DNA from: a virus
Length of the DNA stretch: 50,630 nt
IMG/VR virus record: IMGVR_UViG_3300013119_000330
Span: 1 to 50,630 of that record
Reading direction: 5' to 3' (one strand)
Of this stretch, positions 7,520 through 15,022 are shown piece after piece. Numbering within the stretch: position 1 is the stretch's first letter; each line of letters begins with the position of its first letter. The position numbers and the translations under genes are program-made. The notes beneath the pieces are model-generated. The model saw only the letters and a program-made list of their open reading frames with translations. It made no database searches and had not been told where the DNA came from.

Positions 7520-7694
7520 TGTAAACCTTTAAATCATAGTCCCATATATTACTTCCAATGGTTCCGTCGTGCCATAGGACTTTGAACAACTTGTTCGTTG
7601 GGCGGCATGCAGGCATTTCCCCAACAATCAAACCAGTTCTTTCTCGGTTCATCCAACTCGGGTGGTTGGTCTTTATCAAATCACCGACTTTCAT
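7506..7694 (-). CDS. K-V-G-D mini-protein, array member 2
   Basis: 62 residues from the ATG at 7694: M-K-V-G-D-L-I-K-T, R-T-G-L-I-V-G, L-F-K-V-L-W-H-D-G, ending V-Y-N-E-S-R. Overlaps both neighbours by 14 bases, where one frame encodes N-E-S-R-stop and the other M-(K/R)-V-G-D. A longer in-frame reading to 7730 is not needed. Confidence 0.75.
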   Translation of the reverse strand: MKVGDLIKTNHPSWMNRERTGLIVGEMPACRPTNKLFKVLWHDGTIGSNIWDYDLKVYNESR

Positions 7695-7893
7695 TGATAA
7701 CCTCCAACTGATTACACCAGGCAGGACCAATCAAAGTAGGCAATGTTGGACTTAGTTCATTCCATAAAACCTTGAATAGTCTTGTACGGCCGCGAGAAAG
7801 ACGTGCGCCCCATCGTTCAGCGTTTATGTCTGCCACAATAACACCAGTTCGTTCCTGAAGACCTTTCTCTCTTACCAAATCACCGATTTTCAT
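7681..7893 (-). CDS. K-V-G-D mini-protein, array member 1
   Basis: 70 residues: M-K-I-G-D-L-V-R-E-K, R-T-G-V-I-V-A, R-L-F-K-V-L-W-N-E, ending L-E-V-I-N-E-S-R. Clearly paralogous to 7506-7694. First gene downstream of the promoter at 7918-7946. No catalytic residues are apparent; a small beta-barrel that binds nucleic acid or protein is an inference. Confidence 0.75.
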   Translation of the reverse strand: MKIGDLVREKGLQERTGVIVADINAERWGARLSRGRTRLFKVLWNELSPTLPTLIGPAWCNQLEVINESR

Positions 7894-7917
7894 CTTGCCT
7901 CGCTTTGTTATGTTTCT

Positions 7918-7946
7918 ATTAGATCAAAATTGAAAACAAAATGCAA
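7918..7946 (-). promoter_or_regulatory. Sigma-70-like promoter, TTGCAT type, for the K-V-G-D array
   Basis: Minus strand: TTGCAT (7946-7941), 17 bp, TCTAAT (7923-7918). Near-copy of 6032-6060. Confidence 0.65.
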
Positions 7947-7953
7947 ATAAAAA

Positions 7954-8061
7954 TTAAATGTTGAACAATTTCAAGACCTTATTGGATATGTCAACCAAAC
8001 CGTGAACACCGATGGCTGAGCCTAAGATGAAACCTACTGCTACCCATAGAAACTCTTTCAT
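7954..8061 (-). CDS. Single-pass membrane mini-protein
   Basis: 35 residues: M-K-E-F, then a hydrophobic helix V-A-V-G-F-I-L-G-S-A-I-G-V, and a basic tail. The ATG overlaps the stop of 8058-8279 as ATGA, supporting translation. Function unknown. Confidence 0.6.
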   Translation of the reverse strand: MKEFLWVAVGFILGSAIGVHGLVDISNKVLKLFNI

Positions 8062-8279
8062 GGTTCTATGCCCGCATACACTGGGCACAAATGCTGTACT
8101 TCACTTGTGACTTGCTCCTCCAACAAGAGCACGTCGATGCCAGTATCCCAATGCAACTTCTTGACTGCTCTATCAAAACTGATCTCACCGTTCAGAACAT
8201 CCACTGAATACTTGGTGATCAACTCCTTGATTAGTGTTGCTTCCATCTGCAACAACTTAGTGAAAGACGTATTCATCAT
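8058..8279 (-). CDS. Hypothetical helical protein
   Basis: 73 residues (start ATG at 8279 or 8276), overlapping the stop of 8276-8497. Helical N-terminus, then a segment with L-L-L-E-E-Q-V-T. Not recognised. Confidence 0.6.
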   Translation of the reverse strand: MMNTSFTKLLQMEATLIKELITKYSVDVLNGEISFDRAVKKLHWDTGIDVLLLEEQVTSEVQHLCPVYAGIEP

Positions 8280-8497
8280 TTTCTTACCTCCGTTATCATA
8301 AACTCATCAGCAGTGGCGCAACGTCCACTAGGATAAATTACCTCAACTACATTGGGATGCCCTTGAAGATCCTTTACTGAAACTTCAGTTACCATTGCCC
8401 AACCTCCGCTACCCAAATCCGAGTGCGGGTGAACATACACCATTGTGCCTGGCCATGCTTTCTTGACTAAGTGTCGTTTGCCTTTGTTGTCAAACAT
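8276..8497 (-). CDS. SH3/KOW-like mini-protein
   Basis: 73 residues with P-G-T-M-V-Y-V, W-A-M-V-T-E-V and V-V-E-V-I-Y-P-S-G-R, the strand pattern of the local mini-protein family but with a longer N-terminal lead. Overlaps both neighbours by a few bases. Function unknown. Confidence 0.65.
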   Translation of the reverse strand: MFDNKGKRHLVKKAWPGTMVYVHPHSDLGSGGWAMVTEVSVKDLQGHPNVVEVIYPSGRCATADEFMITEVRK

Positions 8498-8651
8498 TAA
8501 TCACCTCCAAATACATTTCAGTCAACCATTCTTTACCGCAGTCGTTCCATATAACCTTGAACATCCCCTCGGATTCGTCTACCTCAACGATGACACCATA
8601 GGGATTGGGGCGAACCCATTCCTTGTCTCTTACTAAATCACCGACTTTCAT
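8490..8651 (-). CDS. K-V-G-D mini-protein
   Basis: 53 residues: M-K-V-G-D-L-V-R-D-K, Y-G-V-I-V-E-V, M-F-K-V-I-W-N-D-C-G, ending L-E-V-I-N-V. The start overlaps the stop of 8648-8803 as ATGA and the end overlaps the start of 8276-8497 by 8 bases. Closest in sequence to 7681-7893 and 7506-7694. Confidence 0.72.
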   Translation of the reverse strand: MKVGDLVRDKEWVRPNPYGVIVEVDESEGMFKVIWNDCGKEWLTEMYLEVINV

Positions 8652-8803
8652 AACGCCTCCAGCCAACGCTTACTAACTCTAGTTTTATTACCATGATGCC
8701 TGGGAGTGTATACCAACCAATCCCCACCGTAACGTGTGATGTCTTTACTCAACAATATGCAGAGTCCATAGATCCTGTGTCTTACCGTGTCACCGACTTT
8801 CAT
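8648..8803 (-). CDS. K-V-G-D mini-protein
   Basis: 51 residues from the ATG at 8803 (or 53 from 8809): M-K-V-G-D-T-V-R-H-R, then L-C-I-L-L-S, W-L-V-Y-T-P and a basic C-terminus. Stop and next start overlap as ATGA. Another member of the family, more divergent in its second half. Confidence 0.68.
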   Translation of the reverse strand: MKVGDTVRHRIYGLCILLSKDITRYGGDWLVYTPRHHGNKTRVSKRWLEAL

Positions 8804-8829
8804 CTGCATGGTTTATAATACTGTACATA

Positions 8830-9546
8830 TTACTTTCTTACCTTCTTTAAGTCTTTCTCACAAGCAAACAATGGCACGCTCTCACCAATAGGCAGAATGC
8901 TGTATACTTTTCCGCCTTGTGTGGTGCGATACATTGGTCGAGCGTTAGATTTAAGTATCAGTGCGAGGACTTGTCCACCGCTTGCTGCTTGTCTGTATAG
9001 TTTGTAGTTTCTCTTTCTCTCATCCATACTATCATAAGGCGATAGATCCAACCTGTTTGATGCCCTTACTGAGACGATTTGTCCTTTTTCAAACTTCGGA
9101 TCTGTACGATGTTCCTGAATCACCTTATCCGCAAACTTATTCATACACATCTTTGTGAACTCTCTCTTAGAAAGAACATGCCCCTGTGGATTTTCTAGAA
9201 CTTTACGTCGAATAAATTTAAAATATCGATTATCTGTTGTTTGATTCTCGTAATATTCTGCACACAAGACGGCGATCTCCCTCAGATCGTCACTGTATTG
9301 TCTGATCCATTCATCGGCCTCTTTGAGTGCTTCCTCATCGCAGACCGCCTCAATATCTCTAAGATACTTGCTCTGTCCAGGCGAAAGCAGTCTTCCGTTC
9401 TTCACCTGACTGTTTATGCTTTTAAGAAATTCATTATATCTATCCCTGGTGGTCTTCGTTACAACCCCAGCTGCGAGTGACATTTCAAGATTTGAAATAC
9501 ATTTTTGAATGCGCTCGATCATTCTGAACTCCTCTTCAAATTTCAT
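8830..9546 (-). CDS. Hypothetical phage protein
   Basis: 238 residues. The N-terminal 100 residues look helical; the C-terminal third is beta-rich, with K-G-Q-I-V-S-V-R-A and Q-V-L-A-L-I-L-K. The N-terminal half contains L-S-P-G-Q-S-K-Y-L-R-D-I-E. The start overlaps the end of 9536-9697 by 11 bases, and a promoter lies just upstream at 9555-9583. No domain recognised. Confidence 0.7.
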   Translation of the reverse strand: MKFEEEFRMIERIQKCISNLEMSLAAGVVTKTTRDRYNEFLKSINSQVKNGRLLSPGQSKYLRDIEAVCDEEALKEADEWIRQYSDDLREIAVLCAEYYENQTTDNRYFKFIRRKVLENPQGHVLSKREFTKMCMNKFADKVIQEHRTDPKFEKGQIVSVRASNRLDLSPYDSMDERKRNYKLYRQAASGGQVLALILKSNARPMYRTTQGGKVYSILPIGESVPLFACEKDLKKVRK

Positions 9547-9697
9547 TACAACTAATAATATAATATATTTTTGGAATATGCAACTTCTTTTTCAAAATAA
9601 AGATTGCTTGTTTTTTTGTTATGGGGATGGCGACCTTAAGGACTTCAGGAACCTTGCTTTGTGGGTTAGTATAGTAACACCATTTTGTAGATCGCAT
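9536..9697 (-). CDS. Small basic hypothetical protein
   Basis: 53 residues from the ATG at 9697, 7 bases after GGAGGG. Basic, with a helical I-T-K-K-Q-A-I-F-I-L-K-K-K-L segment. It spans the promoter at 9555-9583. Confidence 0.5.
   Translation of the reverse strand: MRSTKWCYYTNPQSKVPEVLKVAIPITKKQAIFILKKKLHIPKIYYIISCNEI
9555..9583 (-). promoter_or_regulatory. Sigma-70-like promoter for 8830-9546
   Basis: Minus strand: TTGCAT (9583-9578), 17 bp, TATTAT (9560-9555). It sits inside the small gene 9536-9697 and very close to the next ATG, so a short leader is implied. Confidence 0.55.
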
Positions 9698-9711
9698 GGG
9701 AGCACCCTCCA

Positions 9712-9939
9712 TTATCCATAGTTGCAAAGTCCCTTCTTTGTTGCAATAACTCTACCATCACTAAAGATAACTAGATCTTGTTCCTTGTTTAGTTCCCGAA
9801 AAGCAGAGAATATGTCTTTCAATTCCATACCTTTACCTACAGATTTAAGATCATGGAAAACATTACTTACAGCAACATCTAGATCTCTAGAGGTCTGATC
9901 TCTCGGTAAGTTCTGCATAATTATTCGTAATACTGTCAT
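9712..9939 (-). CDS. Hypothetical protein
   Basis: 75 residues, preceded by GGAG. An amphipathic helical N-terminus is followed by V-I-F-S-D-G-R-V-I-A-T. It follows the tRNA at 9959-10034 and is probably on the same transcript. Not recognised. Confidence 0.6.
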   Translation of the reverse strand: MTVLRIIMQNLPRDQTSRDLDVAVSNVFHDLKSVGKGMELKDIFSAFRELNKEQDLVIFSDGRVIATKKGLCNYG

Positions 9940-9958
9940 GTTTTCTCCGTTATAAAAT

Positions 9959-10034
9959 TGGTGGACCCGCTCGGATTTGAACCGAGGACCGATCGGTTAT
10001 GAGCCGATTGCTCTAACCACTGAGCTACAGGTCC
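9959..10034 (-). tRNA. tRNA with CAT anticodon, probably tRNA-Ile2
   Basis: 76 bases forming a full cloverleaf, 5' end at 10034, 3' CCA encoded at 9961-9959. The anticodon CAT is at 10001-9999 in the loop CTCATAA. Position 1 is G paired with C, so it is not the initiator. The D and anticodon arms resemble bacterial tRNA-Ile(CAT), whose C34 is changed to lysidine to read ATA; elongator Met is the alternative. Confidence 0.92.
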
Positions 10035-10174
10035 TTATCCCTGCCATACAGGGAGTTTAATCTCTCTTTTCTCTCTTCTTCTGGTGAGGTTCGTACTCTC
10101 GAAAGAATCATCCTTACTATTGCAGAGAGAGTATATGCATAGCACGCAATCAGCAAGATATGCTCAAACTTCAT
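10025..10174 (-). CDS. Small membrane protein overlapping a tRNA
   Basis: 49 residues: M-K-F-E, a transmembrane helix (about residues 5-20), then a charged R-T-S-P-E-E-E-R-K-E-R segment. The ATG overlaps the RNA ligase stop as ATGA. Its last codons and TAG stop lie inside the 5' acceptor and D-arm of the tRNA, an unusual 10-base overlap. Confidence 0.6.
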   Translation of the reverse strand: MKFEHILLIACYAYTLSAIVRMILSRVRTSPEEERKERLNSLYGRDKDL

Positions 10175-11313
10175 GCTGTTGTAAACCTGTAAAAGTTCCT
10201 ACAGACAGTTCTGAAATAATTAACGCCACCCTCATTATCGTTGTGTAACTCATACAATACTTTGTGATCTCCAACATCTTGTGATTGCTGCATTGTGTCA
10301 TTAACGACGTCAACCATCTTATATGCTGCTTCGCGAACTTCCTCTGGAAGCATGAACATCATTTTGTCCAAGCGTCCCTTGATCATACAATTCATAATGT
10401 ATTTGTAACTCAATTTACTCTTGACCATTTCCCCGATATAGTTAATATATTTAAACTTAATCAGTTGGCCATCAAAGTTCATGACCCAACCCTCGTGATT
10501 TGACACTGCACGACTACCAACCTCATCGACTAGATCGTTCAGTGTCATCTCACGAGACTCAGGACACACAAAGAGGTGCGGCATTGCTTCGCAGATATGC
10601 TCTAACTCTGCGAGATTCAAGGACTCGCCATCGGCATCATAGGCGTTCAACAGGTACAGCGTTTCCGCATTGTCATAATCAACGAAGACCTTTGTATAGG
10701 GATGGATCAACTCAACCACTAGGGTCATGACCTTTTTACCTAACGTCTCCTCTACCTGTTGAAAGTCCGTAAGAGAAAGCATGTTGCCAGCAATCTCCGC
10801 ACTAACTGTTCCAAATTTACCTCGGGTGGAGGAACACAGTTCACCGTTATGGACAAAGTATTCAATCATATGTCCATCCGCTTTCTCACGAGCGAGGTAT
10901 TTTTGTGTCCCGAACTTACTGGTGAGTGCCTCATAAGTGTTCTCTGGCAACTCACTGTAGTTGAAGAACTTCTCGAACCCGCGACTAACGAGAACTGGTT
11001 CCTCCACACTGAAGTCGTAGATCATGCCACGCATGTCGCGCAGGGGTTGTGACCAACCTCGATCTACCTCATGTAATACATTATGTGCTTGTCCTGTGTA
11101 GTTCAACAGGATAATCTGACGCTCTTCGTCGATGTCAAACCCAAGTAACTCTCCTGGGTTTTTCATGTCTGTGTGCTCAAGGTGCAATAGTTCCTTGAAC
11201 ACATGAGCGTTTTCTCTCTTAAACGATGCCCACTTTGTTTTCTTGTCTTCGATAGTACGAATCTCCGAAGTAATAAGTTTAGCAATCTTCTGAACATTTG
11301 GATGCAATGACAT
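10171..11313 (-). CDS. RNA ligase (nucleotidyltransferase superfamily)
   Basis: 380 residues from the ATG at 11313; an ATG at 11319 is closer to the AAAGG site than ideal. It has the covalent nucleotidyltransferase signatures: motif I K-A-D-G at 144-147 (adenylated lysine), the preceding R-G-F-E-K-F-F-N-Y element, a later motif with V-E-L, E-G-W-V-M-N, and motif V K-F-K. The layout is that of T4 Rnl1-like ligases, which reseal cleaved RNAs such as host tRNAs cut by anticodon nucleases. It has its own consensus promoter (11345-11373) and is followed within 140 bases by a tRNA gene. Confidence 0.88.
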   Translation of the reverse strand: MSLHPNVQKIAKLITSEIRTIEDKKTKWASFKRENAHVFKELLHLEHTDMKNPGELLGFDIDEERQIILLNYTGQAHNVLHEVDRGWSQPLRDMRGMIYDFSVEEPVLVSRGFEKFFNYSELPENTYEALTSKFGTQKYLAREKADGHMIEYFVHNGELCSSTRGKFGTVSAEIAGNMLSLTDFQQVEETLGKKVMTLVVELIHPYTKVFVDYDNAETLYLLNAYDADGESLNLAELEHICEAMPHLFVCPESREMTLNDLVDEVGSRAVSNHEGWVMNFDGQLIKFKYINYIGEMVKSKLSYKYIMNCMIKGRLDKMMFMLPEEVREAAYKMVDVVNDTMQQSQDVGDHKVLYELHNDNEGGVNYFRTVCRNFYRFTTA

Positions 11314-11344
11314 AATCATGTCCTTTCATTTAAGTTGTGAATGT

Positions 11345-11373
11345 ATTATATGAATTATTTATTTAAATGTCAA
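11345..11373 (-). promoter_or_regulatory. Consensus sigma-70 promoter for RNA ligase
   Basis: Minus strand: TTGACA (11373-11368), 17 bp, TATAAT (11350-11345), both perfect. The spacer is almost identical to that at 13028-13056. Confidence 0.85.
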
Positions 11374-11379
11374 GCACTT

Positions 11380-12381
11380 TCAAGAAAAAAGTTTATCAAG
11401 TTTTAGAGTGGTAATTCCATTAAAGTTTGGATTACCTTGCAAATCTAAAACAATGCCCTTTGCAATAGAGTATTGTGACTTGTTGTGGACCGAACCTCCT
11501 GAAGTTTTCCACTTAGACACCTCGTGATCGAGCGCCGATTGAACGAACTTGCTGTGGAACCACAGCCTAAAATCCCCCTGCGGTCCAGCAGTTGACAGGA
11601 TGCTAGGGTATGCACGCATCAGTTGAGTCAAACCACCCACCAGTTCACTCTTCAACTGGTCCTTGGTCTGCTTAAAAGATGGCAAACTACGGTAGACATC
11701 AACAGCGGGTTTGAAAAACATACCACTGTTCGGTGCTTCTGCTAGTGTGGGATCTCCACTCTTCCTCCCTGACGCATATAAGGCGCACTTCCTTGCAGCA
11801 TTCACCTTAATCTTGCATCCTTGAGGGTCACCCACTCGACCCCCACTCTCACCTGATCCATAAACATAGACACCAGCGGCACGCATACAAGCAGCAAGGT
11901 CAACCTGCTCTCGGTAATTCGCGTAGTATCGGTGAACATAGGCTACTTCTGCTGAAATGCCAGTCCGACCCTCAAGGTTGAAGTCTACGAATAACTGATG
12001 GTACTCCTCTATAGTATCAACCTCTCGATAGTCCACAACGATTTCTGTTGCATTTGGCCACATCTGCAACCAAAGGTGCAAAGAGTGATCACCATCATAA
12101 ACAAGAAGTTGCTTTGTAGACCTGACATATACAACTCGCGGTGCTTGCCAGCTATCCCCGTTAATCCCTCTCTTGGTGATCTTCTTTAAATTCCTCACCT
12201 CAGTGTCTCTCTGGATGTGGCGCTTCAGATCAGAGATTTTCATGGTACGAAACCTCTTTTTATACTCCTGAAGTCCTTTGTTTCCTGGTGATGGGAGTGG
12301 TTTGATCACTGGTGGTTGATCGAAATAATCCCACAAAGATGTTTGAATAGGGTTTCCGCCTGAAGTAATTTTACTACTCAT
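11380..12381 (-). CDS. ParB/Srx-fold-like protein in methylation-nuclease island
   Basis: 333 residues from the ATG at 12381 (AAGGAG upstream). A ParB-like catalytic or nucleotide-binding element, V-Y-D-G-D-H-S-L-H-L-W, lies around residues 94-104. It is preceded by a strand of the type that carries the family's basic contacts and followed by a V-D-Y-R-E-V ... F-V-D-F-N block, as in ParB-like nuclease domains. The C-terminal 180 residues are unassigned. It ends the island that starts at 16478 and has its own promoter (12464-12491). Not a plasmid-type ParB: no recognisable helix-turn-helix or ParA partner. Confidence 0.65.
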   Translation of the reverse strand: MSSKITSGGNPIQTSLWDYFDQPPVIKPLPSPGNKGLQEYKKRFRTMKISDLKRHIQRDTEVRNLKKITKRGINGDSWQAPRVVYVRSTKQLLVYDGDHSLHLWLQMWPNATEIVVDYREVDTIEEYHQLFVDFNLEGRTGISAEVAYVHRYYANYREQVDLAACMRAAGVYVYGSGESGGRVGDPQGCKIKVNAARKCALYASGRKSGDPTLAEAPNSGMFFKPAVDVYRSLPSFKQTKDQLKSELVGGLTQLMRAYPSILSTAGPQGDFRLWFHSKFVQSALDHEVSKWKTSGGSVHNKSQYSIAKGIVLDLQGNPNFNGITTLKLDKLFS

Positions 12382-12463
12382 TGTTTTCTCCTTATTGCTC
12401 CTACGAGCTGTTAGTTTTATTTTCATCGTGCCCTAACGTCCAATTGACTAACACGATAAATCT

Positions 12464-12491
12464 ATTATATCATACTTTTTTTGTTTGTCAA
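12464..12491 (-). promoter_or_regulatory. Sigma-70 promoter for 11380-12381
   Basis: Minus strand: TTGACA (12491-12486), 16 bp, TATAAT (12469-12464). Both hexamers are perfect. Confidence 0.8.
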
Positions 12492-12500
12492 GATTTATTT

Positions 12501-12995
12501 TTAAATAATTCTAACACCGTGCTTCTTGATCTGAGTGTTCGTAATGTCTGCTGAAAGACGCGGGTCTTTCTTGGACAGTACAGTGGGGAACTTCTTTTTC
12601 AACTTGGGCAGAAGTAAGTTAAATACCTGCTCTCCTGACAGTTTCCACACCTCTACCAGTTTTCCGCCTTCAAACCTGATGTAAAAGTGTTCGGGATACT
12701 TTGCTAGTTTCTCGTTCTTTAGGTATGAAACCTGATCCTCCCATGTATTCTGCACTGATATGCCAGTGTACGATCCCTTGACTTTTTTGTCAATAGTGGA
12801 CTTATATTCGACGGGTTGCCCTGCCTCATTGTACGCATCGGCACCAGATAGAGTCTCTGATATTGTGTGCCCCAGTTCAATCATTGCGTAAATCTCTTTA
12901 GATCTCGCATAACTAAACGGGTCTCCCCATCCTTGATTGCTAGATAACTCTGCCATACGATTGTATAGTTTCTTATATTCTTCTTCTGGGGTCAT
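12501..12995 (-). CDS. Putative PD-(D/E)XK restriction-type endonuclease
   Basis: 164 residues from the ATG at 12995 (AAAGG upstream). A clear PD-(D/E)XK-like active site: G-A-D-A-Y (D53) followed nine residues later by V-E-Y-K-S-T (E63, K65). Around it are the helix-strand elements expected of type II restriction enzymes. It lies between two ParB-like genes and close to two DNA methyltransferases. Metal-dependent DNA cleavage is inferred; the recognition site is unknown. Confidence 0.7.
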   Translation of the reverse strand: MTPEEEYKKLYNRMAELSSNQGWGDPFSYARSKEIYAMIELGHTISETLSGADAYNEAGQPVEYKSTIDKKVKGSYTGISVQNTWEDQVSYLKNEKLAKYPEHFYIRFEGGKLVEVWKLSGEQVFNLLLPKLKKKFPTVLSKKDPRLSADITNTQIKKHGVRII

Positions 12996-13027
12996 CTTGT
13001 TTCTTCCTTTCTTCAAACTATAGAAAC

Positions 13028-13056
13028 ATTATATGAACTATTTGTTTAAATGTCAA
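13028..13056 (-). promoter_or_regulatory. Consensus sigma-70 promoter for the nuclease 12501-12995
   Basis: Minus strand: TTGACA (13056-13051), 17 bp, TATAAT (13033-13028). Spacer TTTAAAC... nearly matches that of the RNA ligase promoter. Confidence 0.85.
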
Positions 13057-13059
13057 GAA

Positions 13060-14103
13060 TTATTCTACAACTGAAAAATTCTTTGTAGCAGTCACAGAAT
13101 GATGGTTGTTGTATAGTTCTACAACGGCGAACCTATCTCCTGGGAGTTGTCTGAAAATAACAACCGAAACTTCTGGAGTGTTTTTGTATACCTTCAAAGT
13201 CTTCTTAACCGATTCCACGATGTCTTTTCTGGTTTTTTTGACGTCACTATCAGTCATACCGTTAAGGTTTGACAAACTAATTGCTATGGTCTGCTTCACC
13301 CCTGGGTTGTCTCGGAACTGTTGCGTCAATACCCCACTGACATTCGGGTCGAAACGTGACTTTGAGTTAATTACAATCAGGTGCTCGTTATAACTTATCG
13401 CCTTTGAGTCTGCGCCATCCCAACTAGAGTGTTGAGAATCCCTGTAGTATCGCACATTATCAACCACGCTGTAGGTAATTCTACCCAATTTTTGATTGAT
13501 CGGTTTCGACAGTGCTTTCTCTATTCTATTATAGAACCACCGCTCTGTCCTAGCAGATCTCGGATAGATGTCCTCCTTCATATATTTCGCGGCAGCATTA
13601 GCGTACGGTTCCAAGTCCTCTGAGTTTTTCTCAGGGTCAAGGGGAACAGTACGTCCTTTGTTCACGATATTAAATATACGCCCGTTATTGATTCTCCTTA
13701 AAGTTGCACCCTCCATGTCTGCGTCTGTAGCAGGAGTATCCCCTAGATGATCATTAGCAGAGTCCTGGAAGTCCTCCCACTCATCGTCACTAAATTGTAA
13801 AACCTTTTGCTGAAATCTTGAGACTAGGACCTTCTGGTTTTTATCTACCTTTTTCACTGCTTGCTTTGCCTTTAGTCTTGTGGTTCCATCCATACAGGTA
13901 TTAGCACGCAAACTTATTGGCACCTCTTGTTCAGTACCATTTAGAAATTGTGAAGTGTACCTTGCAATGTTGTTCTGCTGGTTTCCGTTAATTCGAGCCT
14001 TCTGGTTAAAGTCTTGAATCTCGTCAGGATCAACCCATTCAAGACTGTTGAGATAGGCGTCTCCATAAGTGGAAATAAAATTTTCGTGTTGCTTTTTATT
14101 CAA
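13060..14103 (-). CDS. Second ParB-like protein of the island
   Basis: 347 residues from a TTG start at 14103, 8 bases after AAAGGAG. A ParB-like motif M-D-G-T-T-R-L-K-A lies at about 71-79, preceded by V-P-I-S-L-R (compare P-I-x-V ... x-D-G-x-H-R in ParB domains). The rest is unassigned, with a beta-rich second half. It lies between the nuclease 12501-12995 and the methyltransferase 14138-15022, under its own promoter (14132-14160). A role as regulator, specificity factor or nuclease cannot be chosen from sequence. Confidence 0.6.
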   Translation of the reverse strand: MNKKQHENFISTYGDAYLNSLEWVDPDEIQDFNQKARINGNQQNNIARYTSQFLNGTEQEVPISLRANTCMDGTTRLKAKQAVKKVDKNQKVLVSRFQQKVLQFSDDEWEDFQDSANDHLGDTPATDADMEGATLRRINNGRIFNIVNKGRTVPLDPEKNSEDLEPYANAAAKYMKEDIYPRSARTERWFYNRIEKALSKPINQKLGRITYSVVDNVRYYRDSQHSSWDGADSKAISYNEHLIVINSKSRFDPNVSGVLTQQFRDNPGVKQTIAISLSNLNGMTDSDVKKTRKDIVESVKKTLKVYKNTPEVSVVIFRQLPGDRFAVVELYNNHHSVTATKNFSVVE

Positions 14104-14131
14104 CTAAATTCTCCTTTCATTTTCTTTGTAC

Positions 14132-14160
14132 ATACTATCATGAGTTTTCTAATCTTGCAA
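14132..14160 (-). promoter_or_regulatory. Sigma-70-like promoter for 13060-14103
   Basis: Minus strand: TTGCAA (14160-14155), 17 bp, TAGTAT (14137-14132). Lies in the end of the methyltransferase gene, beside an 18-base perfect palindrome at 14162-14179. Confidence 0.6.
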
Positions 14161-15022
14161 GACTTTTTTCGAAAAAAGTTTCATCTACCTCGCACCCTAG
14201 AAAGTTCCTCTCTGTTATCTTAGATGCAACAGCAGTAGTACCTGATCCACTGAAAGGGTCAATGACTAAATCTCCAGGGTTGGAGTGTTTTGCGATCAAG
14301 TCCTGAAACAGTAGAAGACTTTTCTGCGTAGGATGAAATCTGTCCTTACCACCTTGTAGTGGATAACTGTAGATTGCGTTATCATACTTGCTATTAAACG
14401 TAGGGCTGCCTACCTTAACACCCAACAGTGCTATCTCTCTACAGTTCGTTAGATAGTTTCTAGAACTATTCAATGGCTGAGGGTTTGTCTTGATCCACTC
14501 TACAAATCTCAACTGCTTGAACTTGTTTTGCTCCAGTATGTTCTTCAAGTCAGTGATCTTCCACAGATCAAAGAACACAATAGCAGTGCCGCCCTTACGC
14601 AATACTCTGTAGAACTGATGGACAAACTCGTTCAGAGACTCTAACGTAAATTTAGAGTCCCACTCCCCATAGTCTGTCTTTACTGCATATTTTTTGCCGT
14701 ATATACTACCGTACTTTAGATAGTTTCTCTTGTGCTTCTCTAATTCGTCTCGCCATAACTCTTTGTTGTCCTTGAATTTACTGTTCTCGAAAAACTGTTG
14801 CCACTGTTCTGCGGTCTTGTAACTGTTCCATTGCTCAGTAGTCTTTACGTCTTGAGATCCCGCCTTATCCTGTTCGTTAACATGATCAACCCATTTATCC
14901 ATACCAGTCTCTCTTGACGTGATATAGGGAGGATCTGTCAGCACAAGATCAACAGAATTGTTATCTAGTCCTTTGAGAAATTCTACCCCTTCCTTTAGTT
15001 CAATTGACTGTTCGATTTTCAT
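14138..15022 (-). CDS. DNA methyltransferase, beta-class order (N6-adenine or N4-cytosine)
   Basis: 294 residues. Catalytic motif IV D-P-P-Y at 30-33 comes near the N-terminus, and the SAM-binding motif D-P-F-S-G-S-G-T-T at about 255-263 near the C-terminus. That order defines beta-class amino-methyltransferases such as those of type II systems. F-H-P-T-Q-K precedes the SAM motif as usual. The ATG follows directly on the stop of the nuclease-like gene 15023-15592. Target could be DNA adenine or cytosine amino groups. It probably protects phage DNA against its own island nucleases or host enzymes. Confidence 0.9.
   Translation of the reverse strand: MKIEQSIELKEGVEFLKGLDNNSVDLVLTDPPYITSRETGMDKWVDHVNEQDKAGSQDVKTTEQWNSYKTAEQWQQFFENSKFKDNKELWRDELEKHKRNYLKYGSIYGKKYAVKTDYGEWDSKFTLESLNEFVHQFYRVLRKGGTAIVFFDLWKITDLKNILEQNKFKQLRFVEWIKTNPQPLNSSRNYLTNCREIALLGVKVGSPTFNSKYDNAIYSYPLQGGKDRFHPTQKSLLLFQDLIAKHSNPGDLVIDPFSGSGTTAVASKITERNFLGCEVDETFFEKSLARLENS

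Noticed and set aside
11380-14103. Plasmid-type partition system
   Set aside because: The ParB-like proteins lack a recognisable DNA-binding helix-turn-helix and there is no ParA ATPase or clear parS repeats nearby.
14162-14179. 18-base perfect palindrome (ACTTTTTT/AAAAAAGT)
   Set aside because: It lies in the coding end of the methyltransferase (F-F-E-K-S) and could be chance A/T runs; possible operator overlap with the promoter at 14132-14160 cannot be supported.
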